64,000 nt of DNA from Halomonas sp. TA22 (GTDB lineage Bacteria > Pseudomonadota > Gammaproteobacteria > Pseudomonadales > Halomonadaceae): assembly GCF_013009075.1 (NCBI RefSeq), contig NZ_CP053108.1, positions 620,001 to 684,000 of the forward strand. Direction: 5' to 3'. Of this stretch, positions 9,580 through 17,751 are shown piece by piece. Below the pieces are notes generated by a model, which saw nothing but the letters and a program-made list of their open reading frames with translations, was not told the origin of the DNA and did not search any database. Every line of letters starts with the position of its first letter. Positions within the stretch are counted from its first letter, which is position 1. The position numbers and the translations under genes are program-made.

Positions 9580-10745
9580 GAATTGACTCCTGGGGGTGTG
9601 GTCCCGAAACGGGACGACTGAATCGGTGACTTGTCCGCGCGGGGAGCGCGTGCCGCCATGAGATCGATACCGTGCAGGTCGTCGCGACGCCTGTCGTCGC
9701 TGGCGGAGAAGAGGTGCGCCGCGCTGGCACGCCACTGCAGACAGCAATGTCTCCCGCCTCCCGCTGGCCGAATACCGGACAGGCGGGCACGCAGCTCCTG
9801 GGTGCCGACCTTCATGCGCAGGATGGTATCGGCGCCCAGGTACTCCTCGTCGATGATCTCGGCTGGCACGCCCGGCTCGCCGGGCGCGACCACGCGAATG
9901 TCCTCGGGGCGCACGCCCAACCGGCAGCCAGCCGCCTCGCTCGGGGCGACGAGGCAGCCGGGTTCGCCCTCGATGACGGCACCTCCCTCGCCGGCAGCGA
10001 GCGTGACGAGATTCATCGCCGGGCTGCCGATGAAACTCGCCACGAAGGCCGTGACCGGACGGCGGTAGAGTTCGGCGGGCGTGCCCTGCTGCACGATGCG
10101 ACCGGCGCGCATCAAAATCACCCGGTCGCCCATACTCATCGCCTCGACCTGGTCGTGGGTGACGTAGATCACCGTCATGCCGAGACGCTGCTGCAGGGCC
10201 CGGATCTCGCGGCGCATCTCGCCACGCAGGCGGGCATCCAGGTTCGAGAGTGGCTCGTCCATCAGGCAGATGGGGTGTTCGGAGATGATTGCCCGGGCCA
10301 GGGCCACGCGCTGGCGCTGGCCGCCGGAGAGCTGTGCCGGCTTGCGATCCAGGTAGGCGTTCAGGTCGACTAGGCTCGCCACCCGGGCAAGGCGATCGCG
10401 CCGCTCGGCCTTGGGCACGCCACGGCTGCGCAGGCCGAAGACGATGTTGTCGGCCACGCTCAGGTGAGGAAACAGCGCATAGGACTGGAACACCATGCTC
10501 AGTCCGCGATCGCCCGGCGGCAGCGCGGTGACGTCGCGCCCGCCCATCTGGATGCGCCCGCTCGTGGCCTGCTCGAGACCCGCAATCATGCGCAGCGTGG
10601 TGGACTTACCACAGCCGGAGGGGCCGAGCAGAATCACGAACTCGCCCGGAGCCACGTCGAACGACACGCCATCGACGGCGGCAACGCCATGCCAGTGGCG
10701 GGTCACGTTTTCGAGCCGGATACGCGGATTGTTATTGTTATCCAT
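9576..10745 (-). CDS. CUT1 ABC transporter ATP-binding protein (UgpC/MalK-like)
   Basis: A 389-residue ATPase. Walker A is GPSGCGKSTTLRM, the Q-loop SMVFQSYALFPH, the signature LSGGQRQRVALARAI, Walker B ICLMDEPLSNLDA and the H-loop VTHDQVEA. A C-terminal MalK-type regulatory TOBE domain follows (LGVRPEDIRV), ending at LQWRASAAHLFSASDDRRR, where most relatives stop. Here about 35 further residues of unusual composition continue until an ATGA overlap with the binding-protein gene. The ATG at 10745 is chosen from the family start (RIRLENVTRHWHG); it has only a weak ribosome site but overlaps the end of a small upstream frame with a good one, so coupling is likely. Uncommonly, the ATPase gene is first in the operon. 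Confidence 0.9.
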   Translation of the reverse strand: MDNNNNPRIRLENVTRHWHGVAAVDGVSFDVAPGEFVILLGPSGCGKSTTLRMIAGLEQATSGRIQMGGRDVTALPPGDRGLSMVFQSYALFPHLSVADNIVFGLRSRGVPKAERRDRLARVASLVDLNAYLDRKPAQLSGGQRQRVALARAIISEHPICLMDEPLSNLDARLRGEMRREIRALQQRLGMTVIYVTHDQVEAMSMGDRVILMRAGRIVQQGTPAELYRRPVTAFVASFIGSPAMNLVTLAAGEGGAVIEGEPGCLVAPSEAAGCRLGVRPEDIRVVAPGEPGVPAEIIDEEYLGADTILRMKVGTQELRARLSGIRPAGGGRHCCLQWRASAAHLFSASDDRRRDDLHGIDLMAARAPRADKSPIQSSRFGTTPPGVNS

Positions 10746-10821
10746 GGCCTGCCCATGCGTGGCAGCGATAGTCTGCCGAGAAGTAGCCGGTGAGCGGGTG
10801 GTCAACGCCTAGCGTAGTCAT
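10738..10821 (-). CDS. Possible 27-residue leader peptide upstream of the ABC ATPase
   Basis: A short frame begins at ATG 10821, preceded by AGGAG with an ideal spacing of about 8 bases, and ends in TAA at 10738-10740, overlapping the start of the ATPase gene within ATGGATAA. The peptide begins MTTLGVDHPLTGYF and ends CHAWAGHG. It matches no family I recognise. Because the ATPase start lacks its own clear ribosome site, the frame may serve to deliver ribosomes by stop-start coupling; a plain untranslated leader is the alternative. Confidence 0.35.
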   Translation of the reverse strand: MTTLGVDHPLTGYFSADYRCHAWAGHG

Positions 10822-10881
10822 GATTCTCGCTCCTGTGTTGCGTCCAATGGTCGAGGGCGAGCGTGACAGTCAGATGAAGGG

Positions 10882-10905
10882 GGCGTGTCAGCGATATGAC
10901 ACGCC
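10882..10905. promoter_or_regulatory. Perfect 9-bp dyad, candidate operator between divergent genes
   Basis: GGCGTGTCA (10882-10890) and TGACACGCC (10897-10905) form a perfect inverted repeat with spacer GCGATA. It lies in the space between the ABC operon (minus) and the GNAT-nitrilase gene (plus) and has no T-run, so an operator is more likely than a terminator. No regulator gene is adjacent, so its binding protein is unknown. Confidence 0.5.
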
Positions 10906-10972
10906 GTAGGAGCCGGCAATCGGGGAGCTCATGCTAGAATGGTTGATCATTTCGCTCAGGAACACGACGTCC

Positions 10973-12568
10973 ATGTCTCTAGACGATCTGCATCTCAATC
11001 TGCGTAATCTGACCCCTGATGACTATCCGCAGCTCAAGACGCTGATGGACTCGGTCTATGACGACATCGGCGGTGCCTGGCCCAAGCCCACCATCGACAA
11101 GCTGATCAAGGAGTTCCCCGATGGGCAGATCGTCATCGAGGATGACAAGACCATCGTCGGCGTGGCCCTGACCGCGCTGGTCGACTACGACGAGTTCTCC
11201 AACCCGCACAAGTACGACGACCTGATCGGCAAGCGCGAGACGATCCTCAACGACGCCAAGGGCGATGCCATGTATGGGCTCGACGTGCTGATCCATCCGG
11301 ATTATCGCGGCTATCGCCTGGGCCGGCGCCTTTATGAGGCACGCAAGGAGCTGTGCCGCTCGATGAATCTGCGAGCAGTGCTGGCCGGTGGGCGTATTCC
11401 CAATTACCACGAGTATGCCGACGAGCTCTCGGCCACCGAGTACATCGCCAAGGTGGCGCGCAAGGAGATCCACGACCCGATCCTGTCGTTCCAACTGGCC
11501 AACGACTTTCTGGTCAAGCGCCTGCTGCACAAGTACCTGCCCGAGGATGAGAAGTCCCGGGGCTTCGCTACCCTGCTGGAATGGAGCAACATCCTCTACG
11601 AACCCGCTGCCCGGGTGCTGGAGACGCGCCGCACGCAGGTGCGCGTCGGCGCGGTGCAGTGGCAGATGCGCGAGCTCCCCTCGGTGGAGGCGGTACTTCA
11701 GCAGATCGAGTACTTCGTCGACGCGCTCTCCAGCTACCAGAGCGACTTCGCGGTATTTCCCGAACTCTTCAACGCACCGCTGATGGGACTGCAGGACCGC
11801 GCTGCCCAGCTCGACCAACTTTCGGCGATCCGATTTTTGTCCGGTTTCACCGAACAGTTCAAGAGCGAGCTGTCGCGCATGGCGGTCTCCTACAACATCA
11901 ATATCATCGCCGGCTCGATGATCGAGGAAGCGGAAGACGGCAAGCTCTACAACGTTGCTTATCTCTGCCACCGAGACGGCTCGCTGGAGCGCCAGTCCAA
12001 GCTGCACATCACGCCCCAGGAGCGGCGCGACTGGGTGATCGAGGGCGGCGACGAACTGCGCGTGTTCGAGACCGACGCCGGTCGGGTCGGCATCCAGATC
12101 TGCTACGATGTGGAATTCCCCGAGCTCTCGCGGCTGCTTGCCGAACAGGACATGGATATCCTGTTCGTACCGTTCTGGACCGACACCAAGAACGGCTATC
12201 TGCGGGTACGCCACTGTGCCCAGGCCCGCGCCATCGAGAATGAGTGCTACGTGGTGCTGTGCGGAAGCGTAGGCAACGTGCCGGCGATCAAGAACCTCGA
12301 TATCCAGTACGCCCAGTCGTCGGTGTTCTCACCCTCGGACTTCGCCTTCCCGCATGACGCGGTGCTCGCCGAGACCACCCCCAATACCGAGATGATCATG
12401 TTCTCCGACCTCGACCTGACGCGGCTCAAGGTGGTGCGCAACGAGGGCTCGGTGACCAACCTCAAGGATCGCCGCAAGGATCTGTTCGACCTGCGCTGGC
12501 GCGACTGGTCGTGGAAGTCCGGTGGTCGGCCGGTGGATGGCCGTACGTCCGGCAAAGATGAGAGCTAG
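10973..12568 (+). CDS. Fused GNAT acetyltransferase and nitrilase-family hydrolase
   Basis: A 531-residue two-domain cytoplasmic protein. Residues 1 to about 200 form a GNAT acetyltransferase domain, with the acetyl-CoA loop near HPDYRGYRLGRRLYEARKEL. Residues about 222-510 form a carbon-nitrogen hydrolase of the nitrilase superfamily with the full catalytic set: Glu264 in FPELFNAP, Lys343 in SKLHITPQE and Cys377 in QICYDVEFPE. The hydrolase cleaves C-N bonds of amides or related compounds; the physiological substrate is unknown. The ATG at 10973 (MSLDDLHLNLRNL) is chosen over 10931 because it begins at the GNAT domain and has AGGA upstream. The MtfA-like gene begins two bases after the stop, so the two are probably cotranscribed. 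Confidence 0.93.
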   Translation: MSLDDLHLNLRNLTPDDYPQLKTLMDSVYDDIGGAWPKPTIDKLIKEFPDGQIVIEDDKTIVGVALTALVDYDEFSNPHKYDDLIGKRETILNDAKGDAMYGLDVLIHPDYRGYRLGRRLYEARKELCRSMNLRAVLAGGRIPNYHEYADELSATEYIAKVARKEIHDPILSFQLANDFLVKRLLHKYLPEDEKSRGFATLLEWSNILYEPAARVLETRRTQVRVGAVQWQMRELPSVEAVLQQIEYFVDALSSYQSDFAVFPELFNAPLMGLQDRAAQLDQLSAIRFLSGFTEQFKSELSRMAVSYNINIIAGSMIEEAEDGKLYNVAYLCHRDGSLERQSKLHITPQERRDWVIEGGDELRVFETDAGRVGIQICYDVEFPELSRLLAEQDMDILFVPFWTDTKNGYLRVRHCAQARAIENECYVVLCGSVGNVPAIKNLDIQYAQSSVFSPSDFAFPHDAVLAETTPNTEMIMFSDLDLTRLKVVRNEGSVTNLKDRRKDLFDLRWRDWSWKSGGRPVDGRTSGKDES

Positions 12569-12569
12569 G

Positions 12570-13406
12570 ATGATCGACAAATGGCGCCAGTGGCGGGCCG
12601 AGCGCTTCGAGGCCCGCCACCCCTTCCCGAGCGAGGCGTGGCAGGAGGCGCGCACGCGGATTCCGCTGCTCACCGCGCTGGATGACGAGGAAGCCGCCCG
12701 GCTTGGCCCACGGGCCTGGCGCTTCGCCCATCGCAAGCGCCTGACGCTGCACCCCGCGCTTGCCGAGACCACCGGTTTCGACCTGCCGGCGCGCCTGGCG
12801 CTGGCGGGTCAGGCCTGCCTGATGACGCTCAACTGGGACGAGCACGAGCATGACGAGGCGTTCGCCAATGTGCACGAGATACTGGTGCTGCCCGAGGCGT
12901 TTCGCCGCCAGGTCGAGGAGATGGACGAGTTCGGGGTGATGCATGAGTACGTAGACGAGCGCGCCGGCGAGACCTCCTACCAGGGTCCGGTGGTGGTCTC
13001 CTTCCCCGACCTGATGGCAAGCGGCGACTGGACCGGCTTCAACGTGCTGATCCACGAGATGGCGCACAAGCTCGACATGGGCAACGCGTGCGACATCGAC
13101 GGTTTTCCACCGCTCCCCCGAGAGATCGACGCTCGGGAGTGGCATCGGATCTTCTCCGGCGTATGGAATGACCTGCAGGCACGGCTCGAGCGCGGCGAGC
13201 AGACGCCCATCGACGACTACGCGGCAAGCCACCCCGGCGAATGTTACGCGGTGTGCTGCGAGCACTTCTTCAGTGCTCCGGACATGCTTGCCGAGGCGTA
13301 TCCCGATCTCTATGCATTGATGGCGCGTTACTTTCGCCAGGATCCGCTGGTGCGCCTGCCTCACCCCAGCGGGCAGGTATTCGCCGATGACATCCCATCT
13401 CACTGA
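12570..13406 (+). CDS. mtfA: MtfA-like zinc-dependent peptidase
   Basis: A 278-residue protein of the MtfA/DUF980 family. The zinc site HEMAHKLD lies near residue 161, with the downstream acidic part of the motif in the helix CYAVCCEHFFSAPDML. In E. coli MtfA is a cytoplasmic gluzincin aminopeptidase that also binds and inactivates the Mlc repressor of the glucose phosphotransferase genes; whether a Mlc partner exists here is unknown. The start at 12570 directly follows the stop of the GNAT-nitrilase gene (TAGG then ATG), with GAGCTAGGA acting as ribosome site. Length is close to E. coli MtfA (about 265 residues). Confidence 0.9.
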   Translation: MIDKWRQWRAERFEARHPFPSEAWQEARTRIPLLTALDDEEAARLGPRAWRFAHRKRLTLHPALAETTGFDLPARLALAGQACLMTLNWDEHEHDEAFANVHEILVLPEAFRRQVEEMDEFGVMHEYVDERAGETSYQGPVVVSFPDLMASGDWTGFNVLIHEMAHKLDMGNACDIDGFPPLPREIDAREWHRIFSGVWNDLQARLERGEQTPIDDYAASHPGECYAVCCEHFFSAPDMLAEAYPDLYALMARYFRQDPLVRLPHPSGQVFADDIPSH

Positions 13407-13471
13407 CCAGGCACGCTTTGCCATCCTGACGTATGCTGACGAGGCCTAACTGAAGGGAATCGATTCGGCAC

Positions 13472-14176
13472 ATGCCTAAAAAGCTTGTATTGATCGGCGC
13501 TCTGCTGATCATCCTCATTGCCCTGGGCGTGCTGTGGCAGTGGCTTGCCATGCAGGACGTTCTCACGGTACGCAATCTCATGGATGCCGTGCGCCGCTCC
13601 GCTTCTTGGCGGGACTCGCCCTGGTCGATCTTTCTGGTAATAGGCATCTATACGGCAGGTTCACTGGTGATGTTCCCGTTGAGCATCCTGGTCGCCCTTA
13701 CCGGGCTGCTGTTCGGCCCTCTGTGGGGCTTTGGCTATGCGCTGGCCGGCGCCATGGTCGCCGCCGCTGCCACCTACTGGGTGGGTCGTCGGCTGGGACG
13801 TGACGCCCTGCTGCACTATGGTGGGGAGCGCCTCAACGGCTTGTCGCGCTACCTGGCCGGCCGCGGCATTCGCACCATGACGCTGGTCAGCCTGGTGCCT
13901 ATGGCACCCTTCACGCTGACCAACATGCTTGCCGGCGCCTTCCATATCCGATTTCGCGACTACATGCTCGGCTCACTGATCGGTAACGTGCCGGGGCTGG
14001 CCACGCTGACCATCCTCGGCAATCAGCTCGGCTCGCTGCTCACTGCGGACAACCGCCAAGAGATGCTATGGGCAGCGCTAGGTGTCGCCGCCGGGCTTGG
14101 CGTGCTTTACGGGCTCAAGCGTTATTACACCAGGAAAGCGGAAACGGCTCGTAAGGCCAAACAGCGCCAGCCCTAG
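13472..14176 (+). CDS. VTT/DedA-like (TVP38/TMEM64 family) membrane protein
   Basis: A 234-residue integral membrane protein. An N-terminal helix (KKLVLIGALLIILIALGVLW) is followed by the VTT domain, recognised by VMFPLSILVALTGLLFGPLWGFGYAL and the basic segment YWVGRRLGRDALLHYGGERLN, then SLVPMAPFTLTNMLAGAFHI. The related DedA and TMEM41/VMP1 proteins are lipid transporters or scramblases; bacterial TVP38 proteins remain poorly understood. The C-terminus is a strongly basic cytoplasmic tail. AAGGGAATCG lies about 10 bases upstream of the ATG. It shares a hairpin with the convergent glycosyltransferase gene. Confidence 0.88.
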   Translation: MPKKLVLIGALLIILIALGVLWQWLAMQDVLTVRNLMDAVRRSASWRDSPWSIFLVIGIYTAGSLVMFPLSILVALTGLLFGPLWGFGYALAGAMVAAAATYWVGRRLGRDALLHYGGERLNGLSRYLAGRGIRTMTLVSLVPMAPFTLTNMLAGAFHIRFRDYMLGSLIGNVPGLATLTILGNQLGSLLTADNRQEMLWAALGVAAGLGVLYGLKRYYTRKAETARKAKQRQP

Positions 14177-14194
14177 CCGGCATTGATGCCGGCT
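14175..14194. terminator. Compact bidirectional hairpin between convergent genes
   Basis: AGCCGGCAT (14175-14183) and ATGCCGGCT (14186-14194) form a perfect 9-bp stem with a 2-base loop that in practice must open to about 4. It overlaps the stop codons of both convergent genes. There is no long T-run, so termination strength is uncertain. Confidence 0.55.
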
Positions 14195-15503
14195 ATTTCG
14201 CGGCGGGATCCTGCAACACCGCATGCTCCAGCGCCTCATCCAGCGAGGCGTCGCTATTGAGCAGTGAGCGAATGACCCGACCGCGATGGCGCAGCATGTG
14301 CCACTCCGCACCGAGCCGGCTGCGCACTCGCTCCCAGGTATTGTCATCGGCATGGGTGAGCGGACCGCCGCTGGCGATCGCCTTGCGATAGACCTCCAGG
14401 CAGCGCGAGGTGCAGCGGCTCTCATCAAAGGTGGCGGCGATTTGCAGCGCCGCCTGACGCATCGGCGTGCGGCAGGCCGGATCGGCCAGCTCCAGGAGCG
14501 CCTGGGCCATGGTGACGCTGTCATCACTGGCCAGCAATCGACCCGCCTCGCCGTCGCGCAGCACCTCTCGAACGCCAGGGGCCTCCACCGCCACCACCGG
14601 CAACCCTGCGGCCATCGCCTCCACCAGCACCATCCCCTGGGTTTCGCTATGCGAGGCGAAGGCAAACACATCCATGGCATGGTAGGCATCGATCAGCGCC
14701 TGGCCATGCAGCCTGCCGGTACAGTGGAGACGTGCCTGTACCCCCAGCCGCTCCGCCTCGGCCTGCATCAGACTGCGAGCATCCCCCTCGCCTACCACCA
14801 GAAAGTGGGCATCGTCTCGCTCGGCCATCAGTTTCGCCACGGCACGCGCCAGAAACGGCAGGTTCTTCTCCTTGGCCAAGCGTCCCACATGGCCCACGAC
14901 GTAGGCAGTGTCAGCAATGCCCAGGCGACGGCGCAGCTCGGCTCCACTGCCCTGGCCGAAACGACGGGTGTCCACACCACTGGGCACCACCGTGACTCGC
15001 GAGTTGGCACCGCGGCGCAGCAGCAGATCGCGAATACTCTCGCTGGGGGCGATCACGGCATCGCACAGCTGGGTATATTCGGTCGACAGCGCCACCGCAA
15101 AGCGCTGCATGCGCGGCGAGTCGCCGGGTACGTAGTGGGTATAGTGCTCATAGAGCGTATGGTGGGTGAAGACCAGCGGCAGGCCATAGGTCACGGCGGC
15201 CCGGGCTGCGGTATCGCCAAGCAGGAAGGGGTGATGGGAATGAAGGATATCGGGCTCAAAGGCCTCGATTGCCTCGGAGAGCTGGCCAGGAATCGGCACC
15301 GGTAGCGAAAAGTCGCTGCCGTTGAAGTGCTGAACCGCCACGGCGCGAAAGACATCCTCTTCCGGTACCTGCCCCTCCATCTTAGGTGCCACCACCAGCA
15401 CCTGGTGCCCCTCATCCCGCAGGCGGTTCTTGAGTCGTTGAACGGACTCGCTCACGCCGCCCACGATGGGGCGGTAGGTATTGGTGAACATCAATATATT
15501 CAA
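14193..15503 (-). CDS. GT4-family glycosyltransferase
   Basis: A 436-residue GT-B fold glycosyltransferase. The N-terminal acceptor domain opens with NILMFTNTYRPIVGGVS, the usual glycine-rich start, and includes LHSHHPFLLG and VFTHHTLYEHYTHYVPG. The C-terminal nucleotide-sugar domain carries VGHVGRLAKEKNLPFLARAV and the EX7E-type segment FAFASHSETQGMVLVEAMAAG. It resembles glycosyltransferases that build glycolipids such as diglucosyl-diacylglycerol or phosphatidylinositol mannosides; donor and acceptor are unknown. The TTG at 15503 is chosen as start because AGGGAAG lies 5 bases upstream; the ATG at 15491 is the alternative. The last 80 residues form a helical tail not needed for the fold. 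Confidence 0.88.
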   Translation of the reverse strand: MNILMFTNTYRPIVGGVSESVQRLKNRLRDEGHQVLVVAPKMEGQVPEEDVFRAVAVQHFNGSDFSLPVPIPGQLSEAIEAFEPDILHSHHPFLLGDTAARAAVTYGLPLVFTHHTLYEHYTHYVPGDSPRMQRFAVALSTEYTQLCDAVIAPSESIRDLLLRRGANSRVTVVPSGVDTRRFGQGSGAELRRRLGIADTAYVVGHVGRLAKEKNLPFLARAVAKLMAERDDAHFLVVGEGDARSLMQAEAERLGVQARLHCTGRLHGQALIDAYHAMDVFAFASHSETQGMVLVEAMAAGLPVVAVEAPGVREVLRDGEAGRLLASDDSVTMAQALLELADPACRTPMRQAALQIAATFDESRCTSRCLEVYRKAIASGGPLTHADDNTWERVRSRLGAEWHMLRHRGRVIRSLLNSDASLDEALEHAVLQDPAAK

Positions 15504-15593
15504 GCCATCTTCCCTGCAATAGCTGGCCAACGACGTATGCTTCCCATCATACCTTTCTCCTTCCCGGCGGCCACCTGTTCACGCCTTTCGATC

Positions 15594-16505
15594 TCATGGC
15601 AGCGCCGGCACCCTGCCGGCCATCTCTTCCTCAAGATAGCCGATAAAGGCCCGGATACGTGCCGGCACGTGGCGCCGCTGCGGATAGACCGCATAGAAAT
15701 CGGCGCGTATCCCCCGCCACTCCGGCAACAGCGGCAACAGCCGGCGCGCTTGGAGATGTTCGTGCACATCCCACCAAGAGCGCAGCATTATGCCATGTCC
15801 CTCCAAGGCGAGGTGAGTGATCACCTCCGCATCGTTGCTGGCCAGGCGCCCTTTCACCTTGACGGTCTGCTCCTCCTGCCCCGTATGGCGTTCGAAGCGC
15901 CATAGCGCGAAGTCGCTGTCATTCTCGCGTACCAGCAGGCACTGATGCTGAATCAGGTCGGCGGGTGACGTGAGTGCCGGCATCCCTTCCACATAGCCGG
16001 GGGCGGCACACAGGACCCGTCGGTTGGCGAGGAGTCTCTGGGCGATCAGCCGCGAATCGGGTGGCTCCCCGACCCGGATACCGATATCGAAGCCTTGATC
16101 GCTCAGGTTGAGGGGGAAGTTGGTCAGCTCGAGCCAGCCTTCGACTTGAGGATGTCGGGCGCAGAACGCCGAGAGTAGCGGTGCGATATGCTGGCGCCCG
16201 AAGCCGAAGGTGGCGTTGATGCGCAGCCGCCCGGAAAGCGCCCCGCGACGCTCACCGAGCGCTCCCTCAAGCTCGGCCAGCTCGTCGAGGATCGAGGCGC
16301 CACGGGCCAGGTAGAGTTCACCTTCGGCAGTCAGTGTCAGACGCCGTGTCGTCCGGCTGGCAAGTTCCACTCCAAGCCGCGCCTCGAGCTGCTTGAGGCG
16401 CTTGCTGACCGCCGAGAGCGAAAGCCCAAGCTCGCGGGCAGTGAGGGTCAGGCTGCCGCACTGGGACAGCCGCTGAAAGAAGGCCAGGTCGTCGAGCTGA
16501 GTCAT
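15594..16505 (-). CDS. LysR-family transcriptional regulator, DmlR/TtuA-like
   Basis: A 303-residue regulator with an N-terminal winged helix-turn-helix (LAFFQRLSQCGSLTLTARELGLSLSAVSKRLKQ region) and a periplasmic-binding-like effector domain containing NATFGFGRQHIAPLL and LPEWRGIRADFYAVYP. The start at 16505 (MTQLDDLAFF) matches the family start. It is divergent from a tartrate/D-malate dehydrogenase gene, the same arrangement as dmlR-dmlA in E. coli and ttuA-ttuC in Agrobacterium, so it probably activates that gene in response to malate or tartrate. The 131-base gap between the two starts would hold the operator. Confidence 0.92.
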   Translation of the reverse strand: MTQLDDLAFFQRLSQCGSLTLTARELGLSLSAVSKRLKQLEARLGVELASRTTRRLTLTAEGELYLARGASILDELAELEGALGERRGALSGRLRINATFGFGRQHIAPLLSAFCARHPQVEGWLELTNFPLNLSDQGFDIGIRVGEPPDSRLIAQRLLANRRVLCAAPGYVEGMPALTSPADLIQHQCLLVRENDSDFALWRFERHTGQEEQTVKVKGRLASNDAEVITHLALEGHGIMLRSWWDVHEHLQARRLLPLLPEWRGIRADFYAVYPQRRHVPARIRAFIGYLEEEMAGRVPALP

Positions 16506-16636
16506 GCCAGCCCATTCTCCACTTGAAAGCAACAATACCTTTCACTCTAGCCTGATTATCAAAGACAAAACAGTGGCTAGACTGTCGAGGCGACAAGCGA
16601 CACACAACACGCACGCCACTGCCCAGGAGATTTCCC

Positions 16637-17710
16637 ATGACGCACCGCATTGCAGTGATCGCCGGCGACGGTATCGGCACGGAAGTGATGCCCGAGGGGC
16701 TACGCGCCGTCAAGGCCGCCGCCCAGCGTTTCGGTATCGATCTAGAGTTTCAACACTTCGAGTTCGGCAACTGCGATTACTATCTCGAACACGGCCAGAT
16801 GCTTCCCGACGATTGGTTCGACCAGCTCAAGGACTTCGATGCACTGTTCTACGGTGCGGTGGGCTGGCCCGAGAAAGTGCCGGACCATATCTCGCTGTGG
16901 GGCTCGCTGCTGCAGTTCCGCCGCCAGTTCGACCAGTACATCAACCTGCGCCCCTGCAAGCTGATGCCCGGCATCAAGAGCCCGCTGGCCGACCGCAAGC
17001 CCGGCGACATCGACTTCTATGTGGTGCGCGAGAATACCGAGGGCGAATACTCAAGCGTCGGCGGCAAGATGTTCGAGGGCACCGAGCGTGAAGTGGTGAT
17101 CCAGGAGACCGTGATGACCCGTGTCGGCGTCGACCGCGTGCTCAAGTATGCCTTCGAGCTGGCCCAGACCCGCCCGCGCAAAAAGCTCACCTCGGCCACC
17201 AAGTCCAACGGCATCTCGATCACCATGCCCTACTGGGACGAGCGGGTGAAAGCGATGGCCAAGGGGTATCCGCAGATCAGTGTCGATCAGTTCCACATCG
17301 ACATCCTCACCGCCAACTTCGTCATGCACCCCGACTGGTTCGACGTGGTGGTGGCAAGCAACCTGTTCGGCGACATCCTCTCCGACCTGGGCCCGGCCTG
17401 TACCGGCACCATCGGCGTGGCGCCGTCGGCCAACATCAACCCAGAGGGCAAGTTCCCGAGCCTGTTCGAACCGGTCCACGGCAGCGCCCCCGACATTGCT
17501 GGCAAGGGCATCGCCAATCCCATCGGCCAGATCTGGTCCGGCGCGATGATGCTCGAGCACCTGGGTTACAAGGAGGCCGGCGATGCCATGGTCCAGGCGA
17601 TCGAAGCGATACTCGCCGAGGCGGATAGCGCAGTGCTGACGCCCGACATCAAGGGCCAAGGCTCTACCCAGAGCCTGGGACGAGCGATCGCCGAGCGTAT
17701 AGCGGGCTGA
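16637..17710 (+). CDS. dmlA: Tartrate dehydrogenase/D-malate dehydrogenase family enzyme
   Basis: A 357-residue member of the isopropylmalate/isocitrate dehydrogenase superfamily. IAVIAGDGIGTEVMPEG is the N-terminal strand and loop, LRPCKLMPGIKSPLA the substrate arginine region, RENTEGEYSSVGG the family signature, KSNGISITMPYWD the catalytic lysine region, and NLFGDILSDLGPACTG the metal-binding aspartates. The LRPCKLMPGIKSPLADRKPGD stretch separates the tartrate dehydrogenase (TtuC) and D-malate dehydrogenase (DmlA) group from LeuB. The family oxidatively decarboxylates D-malate to pyruvate and acts on tartrate, with NAD and Mn. CAGGAGATTTCCC precedes the ATG. The LysR gene is divergent. DmlA or TtuC cannot be separated by eye. 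Confidence 0.92.
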   Translation: MTHRIAVIAGDGIGTEVMPEGLRAVKAAAQRFGIDLEFQHFEFGNCDYYLEHGQMLPDDWFDQLKDFDALFYGAVGWPEKVPDHISLWGSLLQFRRQFDQYINLRPCKLMPGIKSPLADRKPGDIDFYVVRENTEGEYSSVGGKMFEGTEREVVIQETVMTRVGVDRVLKYAFELAQTRPRKKLTSATKSNGISITMPYWDERVKAMAKGYPQISVDQFHIDILTANFVMHPDWFDVVVASNLFGDILSDLGPACTGTIGVAPSANINPEGKFPSLFEPVHGSAPDIAGKGIANPIGQIWSGAMMLEHLGYKEAGDAMVQAIEAILAEADSAVLTPDIKGQGSTQSLGRAIAERIAG

Positions 17711-17713
17711 TGC

Positions 17714-17745
17714 CAGGCGGCATCCGTGCCTTCGGATGCCGCCTG
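17714..17745. terminator. Bidirectional terminator hairpin
   Basis: A perfect 13-bp stem (17714-17726 with 17733-17745) and loop TGCCTT lie directly after the dehydrogenase stop and 6 bases before the stop of the convergent hydroxyacid dehydrogenase gene. It lacks a T-tract in either direction, so it may act with Rho or as an mRNA end stabiliser. Confidence 0.75.
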
Positions 17746-17751
17746 CCTCGC

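Noticed and set aside
10979-12214. A 411-codon frame antisense to the GNAT-nitrilase gene
   Set aside because: The sense frame has complete catalytic residues; the antisense one has no domain or ribosome site.
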